From NCBI RefSeq assembly GCF_963678635.1, contig NC_087063.1, positions 75,105,617 through 75,169,616 on the forward strand: a stretch of 64,000 nt of DNA. The letters run 5' to 3'. The translations under genes and the position numbers were made by a program. The notes below the pieces were generated by a model that had not been told where the DNA came from, did not search any database, and worked only from the letters and a program-made list of their open reading frames with translations. Origin of the DNA: Symsagittifera roscoffensis. Taxonomy: Eukaryota > Xenacoelomorpha > Acoela > Convolutidae. Of this stretch, positions 52,194 to 63,155 are shown one piece after another; position 1 is the stretch's first letter; every line of letters begins with the position of its first letter.

Positions 52194-52433
52194 CCCGAGA
52201 TGCACCTGAATTACTTCCGAACTTTCATGTTCATGAAACACTTTCATAGCCAATCGCTGGCAGCTGCAACCAAAAAGAAAAGTAAAAAGTCGATGAAAAC
52301 ACGACTCCTAAGCTTAGAACCTCGTGAAACTTCGACATTGATCCCGAAACCCAAAGCAAAACAATGCATTGCAATTATGGGAAAAGATCCCCTGCCAAAG
52401 CATCGGGAAGCGACTCACCCTCTCATTGTTTTA
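52194..52433 (+). CDS. TTC3-like: Exon l
   Basis: Acceptor ttcatttag, donor gtaagt; 80 codons in phase 0. Starts PEMHLNYFRTFMFMKHFHSQ, then a Lys-rich low-complexity stretch (TKKKSKKSMKTR) and PKPKAKQCIAIMGKDP. Confidence 0.8.
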
Positions 52434-52687
52434 GTAAGTTGAACTTTTCTTACACTCTCCCCCGCCAGCAAAATTTTGCAATCATAATTTTTGTTCATAC
52501 AATAAGAATTTTTTAATAAAACTTGGCATACTAACCGATAGACTATTCCGAAAATATTTAATTTTCATACTTGACGCTGATGTGAGGGGCAGGGCCTGGT
52601 TAAAACAGTAATATGTCGTAAGCTGTCAGAATTCGTCTTACGAAATCAAAATAAATTTAAGAACCCAATTAAATTTTACAATTACAG

Positions 52688-52873
52688 GCTACTGAGGCGT
52701 TCGGTTGCGCCAAATACTCCCAGTTTGCATCTGCCGCAATCAGCTACGAGATATTGTATCAATCGGTAGATCATCAACCAACAGGAAGCCAAAAGCTGCT
52801 CTCAAATCAGCTCGTAACTTCCAAGGACGCGAAATTTGCTCGTCTCTTCTGCCTTTTTAAATCATCGTCACCT
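52688..52873 (+). CDS. TTC3-like: Exon m, TPR-like helices
   Basis: Acceptor aattacag, donor gtacgt; 62 codons. ATEAFGCAKYSQFASAAISY matches the helix pattern of a TPR hairpin, as expected for the TPR/helical segment before the Cys-rich region of TTC3. Confidence 0.8.
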
Positions 52874-53811
52874 GTACGTTAAAATTAGTTTCAAATTATG
52901 CAAAGAACTTTCTAGCAGAGTAATATGTAAGACCTATCTCAGGATTTTTTTAATCAGAAAGAGTTGCTGCTCTCGCATACAGCAAATTTTTTAAGGTGTT
53001 CATTATAAAGCTTTAAATTCCTTAGCTATTATAATGGCGCTTTTCTGTTACACTTGCACGACGGCTTGAAGCTGATTTTTTTCTTTCAATAGGTTGTTAA
53101 CGTTCAAATTTGATTGGTTGAAATTAATTTCAGCGCACAATCCTGGGTTTTCATTACAAACAGAAGCCTTATTGTCAGTTCAGTAATTTTAAGTCGTATA
53201 ACAGAAAAGTTTCATAAACGAGAAAATTTTTTTTGCTCTTACTGGAGTTTAAAACTACAATACTCAGTCTAAATTTACCTGCAGTTTAGCCGTAGTGCTC
53301 AATTTACAAAAAATTCAAAGTAAACTAGCATGTCCGACTCGTTACGTTAAGTGCATTTTTATTTTTAAAAATTGGACCAAGATGTGCTATGGTTAATTAG
53401 GGCACAAACAGCTATAAAAGCTGTTTTGTTTTTCAGTAAAGATTGAAACTAAGCTTTAATTTGGATAAAGATTGCATAAATAGGAAAATCAAAATTCATC
53501 AAAATTCAAGTTGAAAGTAAGTACTTTAATACCGATCCCCTGCTGAAAGTAATATGAACTATGAAATACAAACGTTTTCAGACCATTTTTTCTCGACAGT
53601 GAAACAATTATTCCAAAAAAAATGTTTGTAATCCGAACCCCGAGTGAAAGGTCTTTATTATGATAATACACTCTATGCACTACGAGTACTCTCCTGAGTC
53701 AGACATACCTAATTTTGCGAGACAGCTTAACATCCTGTACCATAGTTTTTTTCCCACACTGAGTGTGTTCGTAACCAAATTCTATAGATTCATTAATTAC
53801 CCAAGAAAGCT
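52874..53811. other. No recognised feature (intron)
   Basis: AT-rich intron with short ORFs only; nothing supported. Confidence 0.5.
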
Positions 53812-53880
53812 AACGAGCGTAGTGTCATATTACGAAGTTCACTTTTTTGTAACCCAATTTTGCTAATAACTAATAAAAAC
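53812..53880 (+). repeat. Family F SINE fragment, copy 3
   Basis: TAACGAGCGTAGTGTCATATTACG and CTTTTTTGTAACCC match the 5' part of the element at 40493; no tRNA-like block follows. Confidence 0.5.
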
Positions 53881-54229
53881 GCTAATTTAGTGGCAATTTT
53901 CCTGGTATAGCAATGGCAATTTGTACGTGCTATATTAAGGGCTAGTGTTAGACGATCATCAAGTGATCATGGTACAGGCGCGACGACGTGAGACGCCAAA
54001 CCTGTAAGTCGAAACTCTAAACCTGTAAGTAGTAGGATCAATGCCGCTTGTTAGAACGTTTTTTTAAAATTTTTGCTTAATTCACATTTCTTCAAAAGCT
54101 TCGTTAGAGTTATTTTTTGCCGTTTTACCGCCTGTGTTTGCCTTTGTAGAACTTGTACTTCAGGTTTCTCAATAGAAAAGCAAAATTATGTAGCAAGCTT
54201 TAATTTTGTTTCGAAGTATTGTATTTAGG

Positions 54230-54355
54230 GACATACAGTGATTTAGGAGAGCCCAGAAAGTCAATTTGGTCGACCTAAAAAAACGTCGACAAAATTTTAA
54301 ATTCGACAAAATCCGCCCCCTCCGCTCGACAAAATCCTAGATCCGCCCCTGGCTT
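54230..54355 (-). repeat. Family E fragment, copy 4
   Basis: Reverse-orientation block: AAGTCAATTTGGTCGACC, AAAACGTCGACAAAA, and the end AAATCCTAGATCCGCCCCTG. A plus-strand piece of the family's GC-rich end may lie at 54657-54740. Confidence 0.65.
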
Positions 54356-54747
54356 CGACCCTAGCCTTTCCTAATAATCGACAGACAGTTACTAAAACTA
54401 AAATAGTTTCTCAAATAATTTTTAATATCAAAGTCTTTTCTTATCGGAACTAAACGTTCCACTGGCATAACAACCTATTTTTTTTGTTTGTTTTTGGTTT
54501 TTACGTGGGACAGCTGTTGTGATATGTTTTTCGTTCCACCAAAAAACCGCGTTTTTCCAGAGCTAAACTCACTCTAAAATAAGTATGTATTGACTACACA
54601 AGCATAATTGATGACGTAAATTGATGACGTAAGAGTCGACAATTGATGACGTAAATTAGTATCAAGGAGGAACTCTTTGGGTGGTGAAGGCGTCGAATCC
54701 CTCTGAGGTGAAAGCGTCTCCCCCTCTGATTCCGCTACTGTTTGTAG

Positions 54748-54845
54748 ATCGGAGATGTCATCAAATACATAGCGGAACAAATGTATGATTGCAAGGGACT
54801 TCTACTGGAGTATTGCAGAGGGTTCTTATACAGCAAGAACTTCAT
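54748..54845 (+). CDS. TTC3-like: Exon n, TPR-like
   Basis: Acceptor ctgtttgtag, donor gtgagc. Codes IGDVIKYIAEQMYDCKGLLL then EYCRGFLYSKNF; with the next exon this forms a helix-turn-helix of TPR type. Confidence 0.8.
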
Positions 54846-55179
54846 GTGAGCTTCCAACATTTTTTAAAATTCTTGTACTCATTAACAACATCTTTGGAAG
54901 TACTACCATTTGACGTATTAGTACGCGGAAGTTTTTTTGTCTGTTCTACCAGGCTGTGAAAAAAATGACGAGCGGTCTTAAACTAGGTCTTGAATATCCG
55001 ATATATTAATGCTCTTTTTTCATGCTTTTTTGCCCTGATTGGGAGATTTTTAAGGAGAGTTTGCATGGTTTTAATATCTTGCGTGACAACCAGTCTGAAA
55101 ACCTCGACCAGATTTTGCTTTTAAAGGAGCAAAGTTGTTAGTTTTTTGGGCAATTAATTGGGTTTCTTTGTGAGTTTAG

Positions 55180-55309
55180 GTTCGACAAAGCGTACAGTGC
55201 AATCAAAGATATCAGCGAAGACCTGTTTGCTGATGTGTGTTTGCCCAGTTGGCCTGGAGAAACAGCTAAGATTGATGTTCTGCGCTTCTCAAAAATCACA
55301 TGCGAAGAT
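55180..55309 (+). CDS. TTC3-like: Exon o, TPR end
   Basis: Acceptor gtgagtttag, donor gtgagt. Codes FDKAYSAIKDISEDLFADVC then LPSWPGETAKIDVLRFSKIT. The FDKAYSAI helix followed by a Leu-Pro...Trp-Pro segment has the same order as in vertebrate TTC3. Confidence 0.85.
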
Positions 55310-55606
55310 GTGAGTATTGATTAAGTTCCGCTCGTGTCGAAATACAGCTCTAAAAATGTTACGATCTTAGCCCTGCTAGAGCGGTTAAATAACTGCCAAC
55401 AGACCAACTAACGTTCTAGTTGCGACCGAAACGCCCAAATTTTGTCAAGATTTTTGGGAAGTTTCAAGGCTGCAGGCATTTTTAAACTGCGCTTTTGAAA
55501 ATTGGACCAACATTCTCAAACCGCGTGAATAAATTTTACCTGTGGTTTTTCTAATTCAAATTTCAGGTTTAATCTACAAGGCTCACTATGAAAAAATTTG
55601 AATCAG

Positions 55607-55897
55607 AGTGTCAACAAATCACCTGCGTACCTCAAACCTTACTGCTTTCGTTTTGTTAAGACACGGGATTCTAAATTGAGCGCCTTGCAACAACTGAAGG
55701 AGAGATGTGTGAAACCCCCTGCTCCTTTGATTACTTGTGTCTACCCTAATTGTTCCCTGACTAGAAGGGAAGTGTACCAGGGAGACCCTCTGACGTCACA
55801 ATTCGAGAGTGTTTACAGTTTGGAGTGCAGTGACAAGTGTCAACTTGGATACCATTGTAATTGTTGGAAGAAGTTAAAAATGGGAGTTGAAAATTCT
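55607..55897 (+). CDS. TTC3-like: Exon p, Cys-rich TTC3/DZIP3 segment
   Basis: 97 codons ending at donor gtaagt. Key motifs: LSALQQLKERCVKPPAPLIT, CVYPNC, SLECSDKCQLGYHCNCW and KKLK. The paired Cys and His residues suggest zinc binding and match the TTC3/DZIP3 family in spacing. The acceptor (atttgaatcag) is weak. A better one (tttcag at 55566) would run into a stop next to an A6 run at 55590-55596, so a base error there is possible. Confidence 0.85.
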
Positions 55898-56170
55898 GTA
55901 AGTCCTTTAAATCGCCATAGAAGTTTAGTATCTTAAAAGTAATTTCAGGAACTAGACGCCGTTCAACCGAAAAGCCAGTTCATGTATTTTGTGAACAATT
56001 GTTTTTGGCCGAGGTTTTTTTTTCAGCAAAAATGTAGATATGAATTCAAAATAAAAACTAAATTATTCAACTGTAAGACAGGCTCGTTATAAACCGGCAA
56101 AACAGGTAGAAACATTATGAACTTATAATCATGTTGAAATGTTAATTTTGTTCTCGCATAATTTTTCAAG

Positions 56171-56668
56171 CTGCCTGGAAAGAACTGCGTAACACCAGAC
56201 TGCGCAGGTACGATCAAGTCCATTTCAATTATAGACCCAAAAGATGGAAAGGTCAAATCAAAATTTGAGGCCAAGCCGAAGATAGAGCCGAACACGCAAC
56301 AAACCAACTCTCAATGTAAGAAAAAGAAAAATAGAAAAGCGAAACACAAAGAGAGCTCAGATCAGACACAGCCGAAAGAAGATGTGAAAAAAACTCCTCT
56401 ACAGCCGAAAGATTCCAAGCAAGTGAACCAAGAAAAACCTCAAAGTGTGGAAACTAAATTAGAATCGACTAAAAACACAACTGATGCAAAAGCGTTAGAT
56501 GCATCGGCACCCGGTGATGATGTAAAGTCACGTGAGGTGAAGAAAGGGTACGAATTGGAGATACCAGACCCCCTACCTGCTGACAAGTTGAAAATTTTAC
56601 CGCGTGCCGAATCGAATAGCAATCACTCGGGTGACGTCCGACTAGATCCTTCGGGTGGTGCCATTCCT
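56171..56668 (+). CDS. TTC3-like: Exon q, CVTPDC motif and charged linker
   Basis: Acceptor tttttcaag, donor gtaagt; 166 codons. LPGKNCVTPDCAGTIKSISI continues the Cys-rich block (family pattern CxTPDCxGxI). Then comes a long Lys/Gln/Ser-rich disordered stretch (KCKKKKNRKAK-type runs), as in the family linker. Confidence 0.85.
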
Positions 56669-57558
56669 GTAAGTACGCCGGTCTTTTGTTTAGAAAAATT
56701 TTTGTATCACATGTTGGATAGTTTTGAACTATTTGCACATCCAAGATTTTTTTAGTATGTGGAAAGTTTGAATTGTTTGTCTGCCATCACTGCGCATTCG
56801 AATTAGTCGATAGATGACATTTTTAGCGGGCAGTGTCGGTTGCAGTTTGAAATGAAATTGTTTTTTGCGTGACTGAAATCACCTTTTCACTTGACCAAGT
56901 CAAATTAAGTATTTCGATGCTGGTGTTTTTACCTCATAGATCTAAAACTGATTTTTTTTTCTACTTTTCCTATCAAATTTTGTCTTAAACACTTAAAAAA
57001 TCAACCACTCTTATGATGTTAAGTTTTATGATGTTAAGGTTATACTATGCCTTTAACACTTAAAAAATCAACCGCCCTTATCATGTTAAGATGTTAAAAT
57101 TTTTTCATTTTCCGATTAGAATGAGTCAAACTCATCCAATCATTGCTAAATGTGCCTGAATAGCTCAAATTTCGGACCAGTTTTTCTCGGTTTTCAGATA
57201 TTTTTTACTGAAATTCGAGAAGCGATCAATAGTGCTTTAATATGATATCAAACTTGAGTTTCCTAAAAACTTTCCTCGCCGCACTTCAACTTAGACAAAA
57301 AAAACACCCTACGCCATGTTTCCTTCCAGTAGCTTTTTCGTGACGTGCTCAAAACAATAATAAAATTTTCCAATCTCCAATAAGAAAACTTTATTGTTCG
57401 AATTTGATCTTGTTTTGTTTTTTCAGTCGAGTTTTCGTGGTCAAAATAGGAGCTTTCAATAAAATTGTTTTGATCACCTAAATGTTAAAAAAAATTTACA
57501 TTGAATTAATATCCGTTACCTCATTCTAAATTTGAAAAATTTTAATAGAAGTGATATT
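56669..57558. other. No recognised feature (intron)
   Basis: AT-rich. A short near-repeat (CACTTAAAAAATCAACC, twice near 56990 and 57058) is the only structure noted. Confidence 0.5.
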
Positions 57559-57985
57559 TTTTGAACGTAGTGAATACTCACTTATATAGGTCTTAGTAAT
57601 TTATTTTTCAGGAAAAAAGTCTTACAGTTTTTTCACGGTAAATTTTGATTTTATGTGGTTTGAGTTCTGATTTCTTTATAAGTTGAGTATATTTCATTTG
57701 TAAAGGAAGGAAAACTCCCCTAGCAATTGTGTATAAAACGTGATCGACTTCTAGTTTCGAAAGTAGAATTTATCTATTGATCCAGTTTTATTAATAAGTG
57801 TAAATTTTTATTGAAAAAGTGTCAATCATAAACTTTTCTAGAAATTCAAAGAGCTTTAAGGAGGCCAACTGTTGTATCTTCGGAATTAAAAGTTGAGATT
57901 TTTCAAAAAACCAGTCAGTGTTTTTTCCTATTTATTTGCCTTCATTGACTCTTTCCAAACTGTCAAACCTTTCAAAGTAGTCGTC
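57559..57985 (+). repeat. Family I dispersed repeat, copy 1
   Basis: GAACGTAGTGAATACTCACT, TATATAGGTCTT, AGGAAAAAAGTCTTACAG, ATCGACTTCTAGTTTCGAAA and AAAAACCAGTC blocks recur in the same order at 59240-59690. Its right side (58100-58150) resembles a family H end (TTTGGTCCCTCTGACATGAG). Confidence 0.7.
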
Positions 57986-58226
57986 ACAACTTCCTTTTAG
58001 CAAGAAATTTGTGTCTGAATTTAATTTCGCTCTTTAAATTCTGAAAAACTGACAAATTTTATTGCCTTTTCCCGAATTTTTGAATTCTGAAAACGGATTG
58101 ACTGACCATAATGTCGGACATTTGGTCCCTCTGACATGAGGGATTCACCCTAAACGGATCATATAATTAATCCCTGATCAGGTATAAAAAGCAGAAGCGT
58201 AAGAGAATTGCAATCTTGTTTTCTAG

Positions 58227-58306
58227 AAGCGGAAGAAGAATCGGAATTCAGTCTCAATATCTGAATATCAAATGTTGGACTTCTCATCCAATCCTTTCTC
58301 ACCTCT
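58227..58306 (+). CDS. TTC3-like: Exon r
   Basis: Acceptor gttttctag, donor gtaagt. Codes KRKKNRNSVSISEYQMLDFS then SNPFSP; in phase with q and s. Confidence 0.8.
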
Positions 58307-58383
58307 GTAAGTGGACCGACCGCACTTTCATTTTAAAAATCGTATATAACAAAAAAATTAGGTCAAACTATTTTTTCATTTAG

Positions 58384-58653
58384 TGCCGACGATTATTCGC
58401 CAAAGTCAACTTCACTCGAATCTTCCAACGATTTCGGATCTACTCGAATTGAAAACGGTGTATTAAAACAAGACCCGAATAACAACAGTGTATCATATTC
58501 TGAAGCAGTTTATGGTCGAAAGATACCCGGCTTGGAAAATGTTGTGAATGCTAAAAATCAAAAGTCTGCTTCTAGAGCAGTTCCTGCAGCGACTATGCAA
58601 GATGATCCAGATCCTTTTGAGTCTCAGACGATTGCGCACAAGTTCATATTTGA
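58384..58653 (+). CDS. TTC3-like: Exon s
   Basis: Acceptor tcatttag, donor gtaagt. Ser/Asn-rich linker (ADDYSPKSTSLESSNDFGS) ending DPFESQTIAHKFIF, which leads into the conserved domain of the next exon. Confidence 0.82.
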
Positions 58654-58674
58654 GTAAGTTCATATTTGAGTAAG
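58654..58674 (+). promoter_or_regulatory. Duplicated splice donor
   Basis: A 16-nt direct repeat (AGTTCATATTTGAGTA-type) places a second gagtaag donor 16 nt after the first. Use of the second would shift the frame. Confidence 0.55.
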
Positions 58675-58889
58675 AAGAAAAACGCTTTTTCATTTCAGAG
58701 TGGTAAACATAAATAATTTCATAAAGCAACAAATGAGATTTGATTACCATTTTTTCTTCAAGTACTTTTCACTCGCATACCATCCCGAATCTAGATTTTC
58801 CAAAAAAATAGGCTTGACTGCAGAAACGTTCTTGAAAATGGCAACTGCGTTTGATTTTCTTAAATTACTTTTATCATCACTAACGAATT

Positions 58890-59178
58890 TAGTGGGAGCG
58901 GGCGCTCGTCTCGGGGATTCGACCCCCTGACCACCCAAAGAGTCCACCTTTGATACTATTTTGAGACATTCATTTTTGGTTGACCAACCCTAAAATTTTT
59001 CTAAACACAATTTTTTGGTCAAAACTTCCCGAAAAGAGCCCAAAAATATTTTTTTTTGGCATTTTTCTACAAAATTGACTGCGGTTCAGAAAATTTGGTC
59101 AAAATTGCGTTTTTGTTAAGATTTGGGCGAGCTCGGAAAATCAGTCCTTTCTCAAGAAAATCCTGTATCCGCCCCTGC
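58890..59178 (-). repeat. Family E dispersed repeat, copy 5
   Basis: Reverse orientation: GCGGGCGCTCGTCTCGGGG, GGATTCGACCCCCTGACC, CACCCAAAGAGTCCACC, a gap region, and AAATCCTGTATCCGCCCCTG at the end. Confidence 0.65.
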
Positions 59179-59234
59179 TTATCACCTATAGATGAATACT
59201 TCCGGGTTTGAATTTTTTTTTTGATTTTCATGAT

Positions 59235-59690
59235 TAAGAGTAATGAACGTAGTGAAAACTCTTATATAGGTCTTGCTGGCTGATTTTTTTGTTTGCTTTT
59301 TTTCAGGAAAAAGTCTTAAAAATGTTCACGCTCAACTTTGATTTTTCGCGGTATGACTTGTGATTTCTTTTCAAATTCAGTGCATTTCCGAAGGCAAACT
59401 ACATTATCGAACAGCAAAAATATAAAGGTCACGAAAAACGCGATCGATTTCTAATTTCGAAAATGGAAATTAATTATCAGATTTCTTAGCGAAATAAAAG
59501 CTTCACCTATTAATCCAGTTTTCTCAAATTGGCTTAATTTTAACAAAAAAGTGTTCTGAATAAATTTTTCTGCAAATTCAAAGAGCATTTATTTTTTTTC
59601 TTCGAAATTCAAAAGTTGAAGTTTTTTGAAAAACCAGTCGGTTTGTTTTCAGTTTCTTTGCGTTCGTAACTATTTTCCAACTGTTAGTTT
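59235..59690 (+). repeat. Family I dispersed repeat, copy 2
   Basis: Second copy of 57559-57985: GAACGTAGTGAAAACTCTTA, TATAGGTCTTG, AGGAAAAAGTCTTAAAAATG, CGATCGATTTCTAATTTCG. Both copies lie in introns of the same gene. Confidence 0.7.
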
Positions 59691-59829
59691 GCTATGTTTT
59701 CATTTTCCGGGTTTCATTTTTTTGGTTCAAAGTTTTGTTTGCTTTTGAACACACTTCAATCTAGAGCTACATTAGATGCGACTTTGAAAGTACAATTACC
59801 TATTTACCGTTTGTTCAACACTATTTCAG

Positions 59830-60210
59830 CGAATTCCGGACTCTATTATTGCAGAATGGTCCTCTTAGAGAAGCTGACACACCCTTCGTCGAAATGTGTG
59901 AAACTGTCAAACAGTTTCCAGACTGTGACGAAATCCTACACGATTACCATGATAGCATCATAGAATTTTTGACAAATAGTCGTTGCTTTTGGTTCGACCA
60001 ATCACAGCGCAGATTGATGTTGGCTTCTCAATTAGATTGTAATCAGAATGTTCTAGAAGCAAACGAAGAGAGCGATTGGAAAATTTTTGGGCAGAAAGTA
60101 CTATCTTCAAACGAAAAAGGGAAACGAGAATTATCAGATGAACATGTGTTTGCGCCGAGAGAAAACGTGATTCCATTGAGATTTGAAATGAAGTCCAAGA
60201 AAAATAAAGG
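59830..60210 (+). CDS. TTC3-like: Exon t, conserved TTC3/DZIP3 domain
   Basis: Acceptor cactatttcag, donor gttagt; 127 codons. FRTLLLQNGPLREADTPFVE ... SIIEFLTNSRCFWFDQSQ matches the family's 'hGPL ... FL ... FVV(I/F)D' domain that lies downstream of the Cys-rich block in TTC3. The rest is charged linker. Confidence 0.85.
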
Positions 60211-60700
60211 GTTAGTGTTAAGTGTCATTGGCAAAGATAAACTAACCCATTGGTCAAAAAAAAAATTAAGTGACATTGCCCCCCCACCCACCCACTGTTT
60301 TCAAATTTTCCATTTTTTCAAGTTGCTTTTACGTGATATTTTAGCTGAATGCGTGATGTTATGATCTAGTATGAAGAAAAAATCTGTTCACAACAGTTAG
60401 TTTGTTCAGCATGCCAAATTTCCTTGCATTATGACTGATTCAATGATTTTTTCAAAATTGAATCTCAAATGTGGGGAAAAGTCGAAAGGAGCCTTACAAA
60501 ATATTTTTATCGGCTAAGTTATGCATCCCAGCACATTTTTTGTTAGATTTTCACCAAATCGAGACTGCTAACTTTGCGAATCTTTTTACCTCCCCAAACG
60601 ACTTACAAACATACCCACTCAATAATTGAGTGTCTCTTTTGAAAAAATAATTAAATGGTGGTATCTGTGATTCGCATAGGATATGTGAAATTTTATCAGA
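60211..60700. other. No recognised feature (intron)
   Basis: Intron with poly-A and a C-rich patch (CCCCCCCACCCACCC at 60279). Nothing coding. Confidence 0.5.
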
Positions 60701-60703
60701 CCT

Positions 60704-61690
60704 GTCTAAGCATAGTCTGTTGCTATTATATTTTAAGCATAGTCTGTTGCTATTATCTTCCCAGATTCAAGACTGAGTTATTTGTTGAGCAAAGCTCTTT
60801 TTAGCGATTCAAGGCCGTTTTTTTAAGTTTTAAGTAGTGTCGCTATTGCAGCCGAAATTGGCCAGGTTGTGGTTGACCTGAAGCTTTAGGTTAGTTGAGA
60901 GCTCTTTAGCACACACTATCATTGCTGTGGCATGGCTATTCTTGCTATCTCAAAATGAACGCCCTACAGTTTTAGAGAATTGAAATAATATCCGACAGAT
61001 ATAATTATTTAAAAAGCAAATGTCTAGACATCAACGGAAATTAAAACTGAAATAAACATAACGTCGAAGTTTCCTAAAACACAGTTTTAGCTCAAAAACT
61101 ATAACCGCGGCGGGCAGCTGGATTCCAAAGTGGAATATGCACACCAATGGCAGGATTTTAAGCATACTCCGGCAAAGAAAACCAAGTTTTGCGAACTTTT
61201 TGATTAGCTTCTGGAGTTCTTACGCATCTTTTAGTGCAGAGGTTTATTAGACTTGTCTATGCATAATCCGTTTTTTATCTTTTAACATTCTAAACTGAAT
61301 TATTTTGTTGAGCAAAGCTCTTTTTTGCGACTCAATGCCGTTTTTTAATTTCCAGAACTTCCACGTACCACTTTTACAGCCGAAATTTGTCACGCTGTGG
61401 TTGACCTGAAGGTAGAGGTCAACTCAGAGCGAGTCATCACATACTATCATTGCCATCGAATGACTATCGTTGCTATCTCAAAGTGAACGTCCTACCACTA
61501 CAGAGTTGAAATAAGTTCGGACAGACAGAATTAATTAAAAAGAGCAATTATCTAAACAGCATTGGAAATTAAAACTAAAATAAATTAACGCCAAAAGCTC
61601 ATAAGGCACAGTTTTAGCTCCAAAAGTGTAACCACGGCGGGCAATTGCATTACGAAGTCGACTAGGCACGTCAATGGCAAGATTTTGAAG
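60704..61690 (-). repeat. Two diverged copies of a transposon end region
   Basis: 60704-61210 and 61252-61690 share GAGCAAAGCTCTTTTT, TGTGGTTGACCTGAAG, ACTATCATTGC, TTGCTATCTCAAA(A/G)TGAACG, GGAAATTAAAACT and CGGCGGGCA. The second runs into the Tc1-like relic. Confidence 0.65.
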
Positions 61691-62490
61691 ACAGCTTCTG
61701 TTGGAGTTTTTATAGGTTCTGAAGCTTTTTTCTAGTGAATAATTTTTCGTCCCATTTGCAGTATGGGGTGGGGAATTGCCTTGTTGAAAAGCAAGCGTTC
61801 TTCTTAGGGGGCTTAGCATGTCCACACCAGGGAGTAGAGAGTTTGGTCATGTTTTTGCCGCATAATGCTGGGCGTTCATTGTCGAATAGAAAGTTTCGAT
61901 GCAGCCAAAAGCAAAAAAGAAAATTACTCCAGACTCACATTTCCTCCCCTCAAAATATGGTTATCGATTGAAAATCGTTCTTCAAATTGTTCACTTGTCC
62001 GTCTTCCAAAATAGATTTCCGGTTTTTTTCTTGTTTTTCTAAGCTACACAGCCGTTTTGTCCGAAGATATAACACAAATTCAGTCAAAATTTAACGAATC
62101 ATGTGCATAAGATATTCGTTGCTTTCTTCATTGTGACTTCAGTAAGTTTTGCGAGGCTTTCCGGTACAGAAGTCTTGTTTTTTAAAATACGTCATCGATT
62201 AGTAAGTCTTGTAACCGGAAAATTGTTGCTCCGAGTTGCTTATGTTTTTCTGCTATTAATTTCCAAACTTTGAGTAATTTGATCATTTTCAATTAAGTTT
62301 TTTTTCTAGGGGCGTTTGTTGTCTAAAAACTTCTTGATAGTCGTCTTTGTGAACCATCATAAATAGCAGATTTCGATTTCACAATTTTTTTGCCAATCGT
62401 TTATAGTCAAATCCGGATTTTTTTCGCAGTATTTAAAAATTAGGCTAGCACAATCATCGGATGATCGACGACCTTTCATTTTGAGTTTGA
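61640..62490 (-). pseudogene. Tc1/mariner-like transposase relic
   Basis: On the minus strand, the fragments FQQGNSPPHTANGTKN (near 61780) and NLAIDVPSRLRNAIARRG (near 61640) match the Tc1 pattern QQDNAPxHTA and its C-terminal PxRxxxVI block. An N-terminal-like helix segment (GRRSSDDCASLIFKYCEKNP) lies at 62400-62485. Stops and deletions make it non-functional. Confidence 0.65.
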
Positions 62491-62929
62491 TCTGACAAAA
62501 GTTTCAAAGAAGTTCTGCTTCAGATTTAGCATGCAATAAAACTTCTAAAAGCTTTTACTGCTCATTTTTATTAATTCTGTCTGTCCAAACTTTTGGCTAC
62601 TAATTATATTTGCTAAGAGCTACTTCAATTTGACTTCATAGTATAATGAGATTTTTCATAGCGAACCACTCTTCAGTACACATTTTTTTATTTCAAAAAA
62701 GAAAAAGTTTGAATTGAAGATTTTTTTCGTGATGTAAAAAAAGCAGTAACACGCAATTTCAGTTAATATCATCTGAAAATACAAACATAAAATATTTGCA
62801 ATGGTGAGCGCGGGGGGGCTTGTTTTTTAAAAACCCCGTCCGTAATAAGTGCAGGACCAACCGAGGGGAGGGGAATGTCATCTAATTTGACGTAGCTGGC
62901 TGGTTCCACCTTGTGGAGGCGGACGACAC

Positions 62930-63015
62930 TGCGACCCCTCCAACCGTGACCGAAGTGGGATTCGAACAAACGACCCGCATGTCGAGAGACATGTGCCTTA
63001 CCCATCGGTCATGGC
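62930..63015 (-). repeat. tRNA-derived SINE head
   Basis: On the minus strand: box A TGACCGATGGGTAAGG (62996-63011), a hairpin arm CATGT-CTCTCG-ACATG, and box B TTTGTTCGAATCCCAC (62955-62970). The downstream part is GC-rich (GGTTGGAGGGGTCGC). It is tRNA-like, but the acceptor arm does not close, so a SINE is more likely than a gene. A TG-rich simple run adjoins at 63020-63070. Confidence 0.65.
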
Positions 63016-63155
63016 TGCTCAGTGGTGCGTGTCTGTGTCTGTTTGTGTTTGTCTGAGTGTGTGTATGAGGGGGGATTTGAAGCTGGAGTACGGAAAAGAG
63101 GAGGGTGTGGAAAAAAGCAAGGTGCAAACAAGTTTTTAAGCTATTTTCCTTTTAG

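Noticed and set aside
62941-63015. Functional tRNA gene on the minus strand
   Set aside because: The anticodon loop is one base short and the acceptor stem does not close; a SINE is the better explanation.
63022-63155. Upstream extension of the last exon's frame (MVRVCVCLCLSECV...)
   Set aside because: This part translates a TG-rich simple repeat and SINE flank; the acceptor at 63155 and phase match to exon t mark the true exon start.
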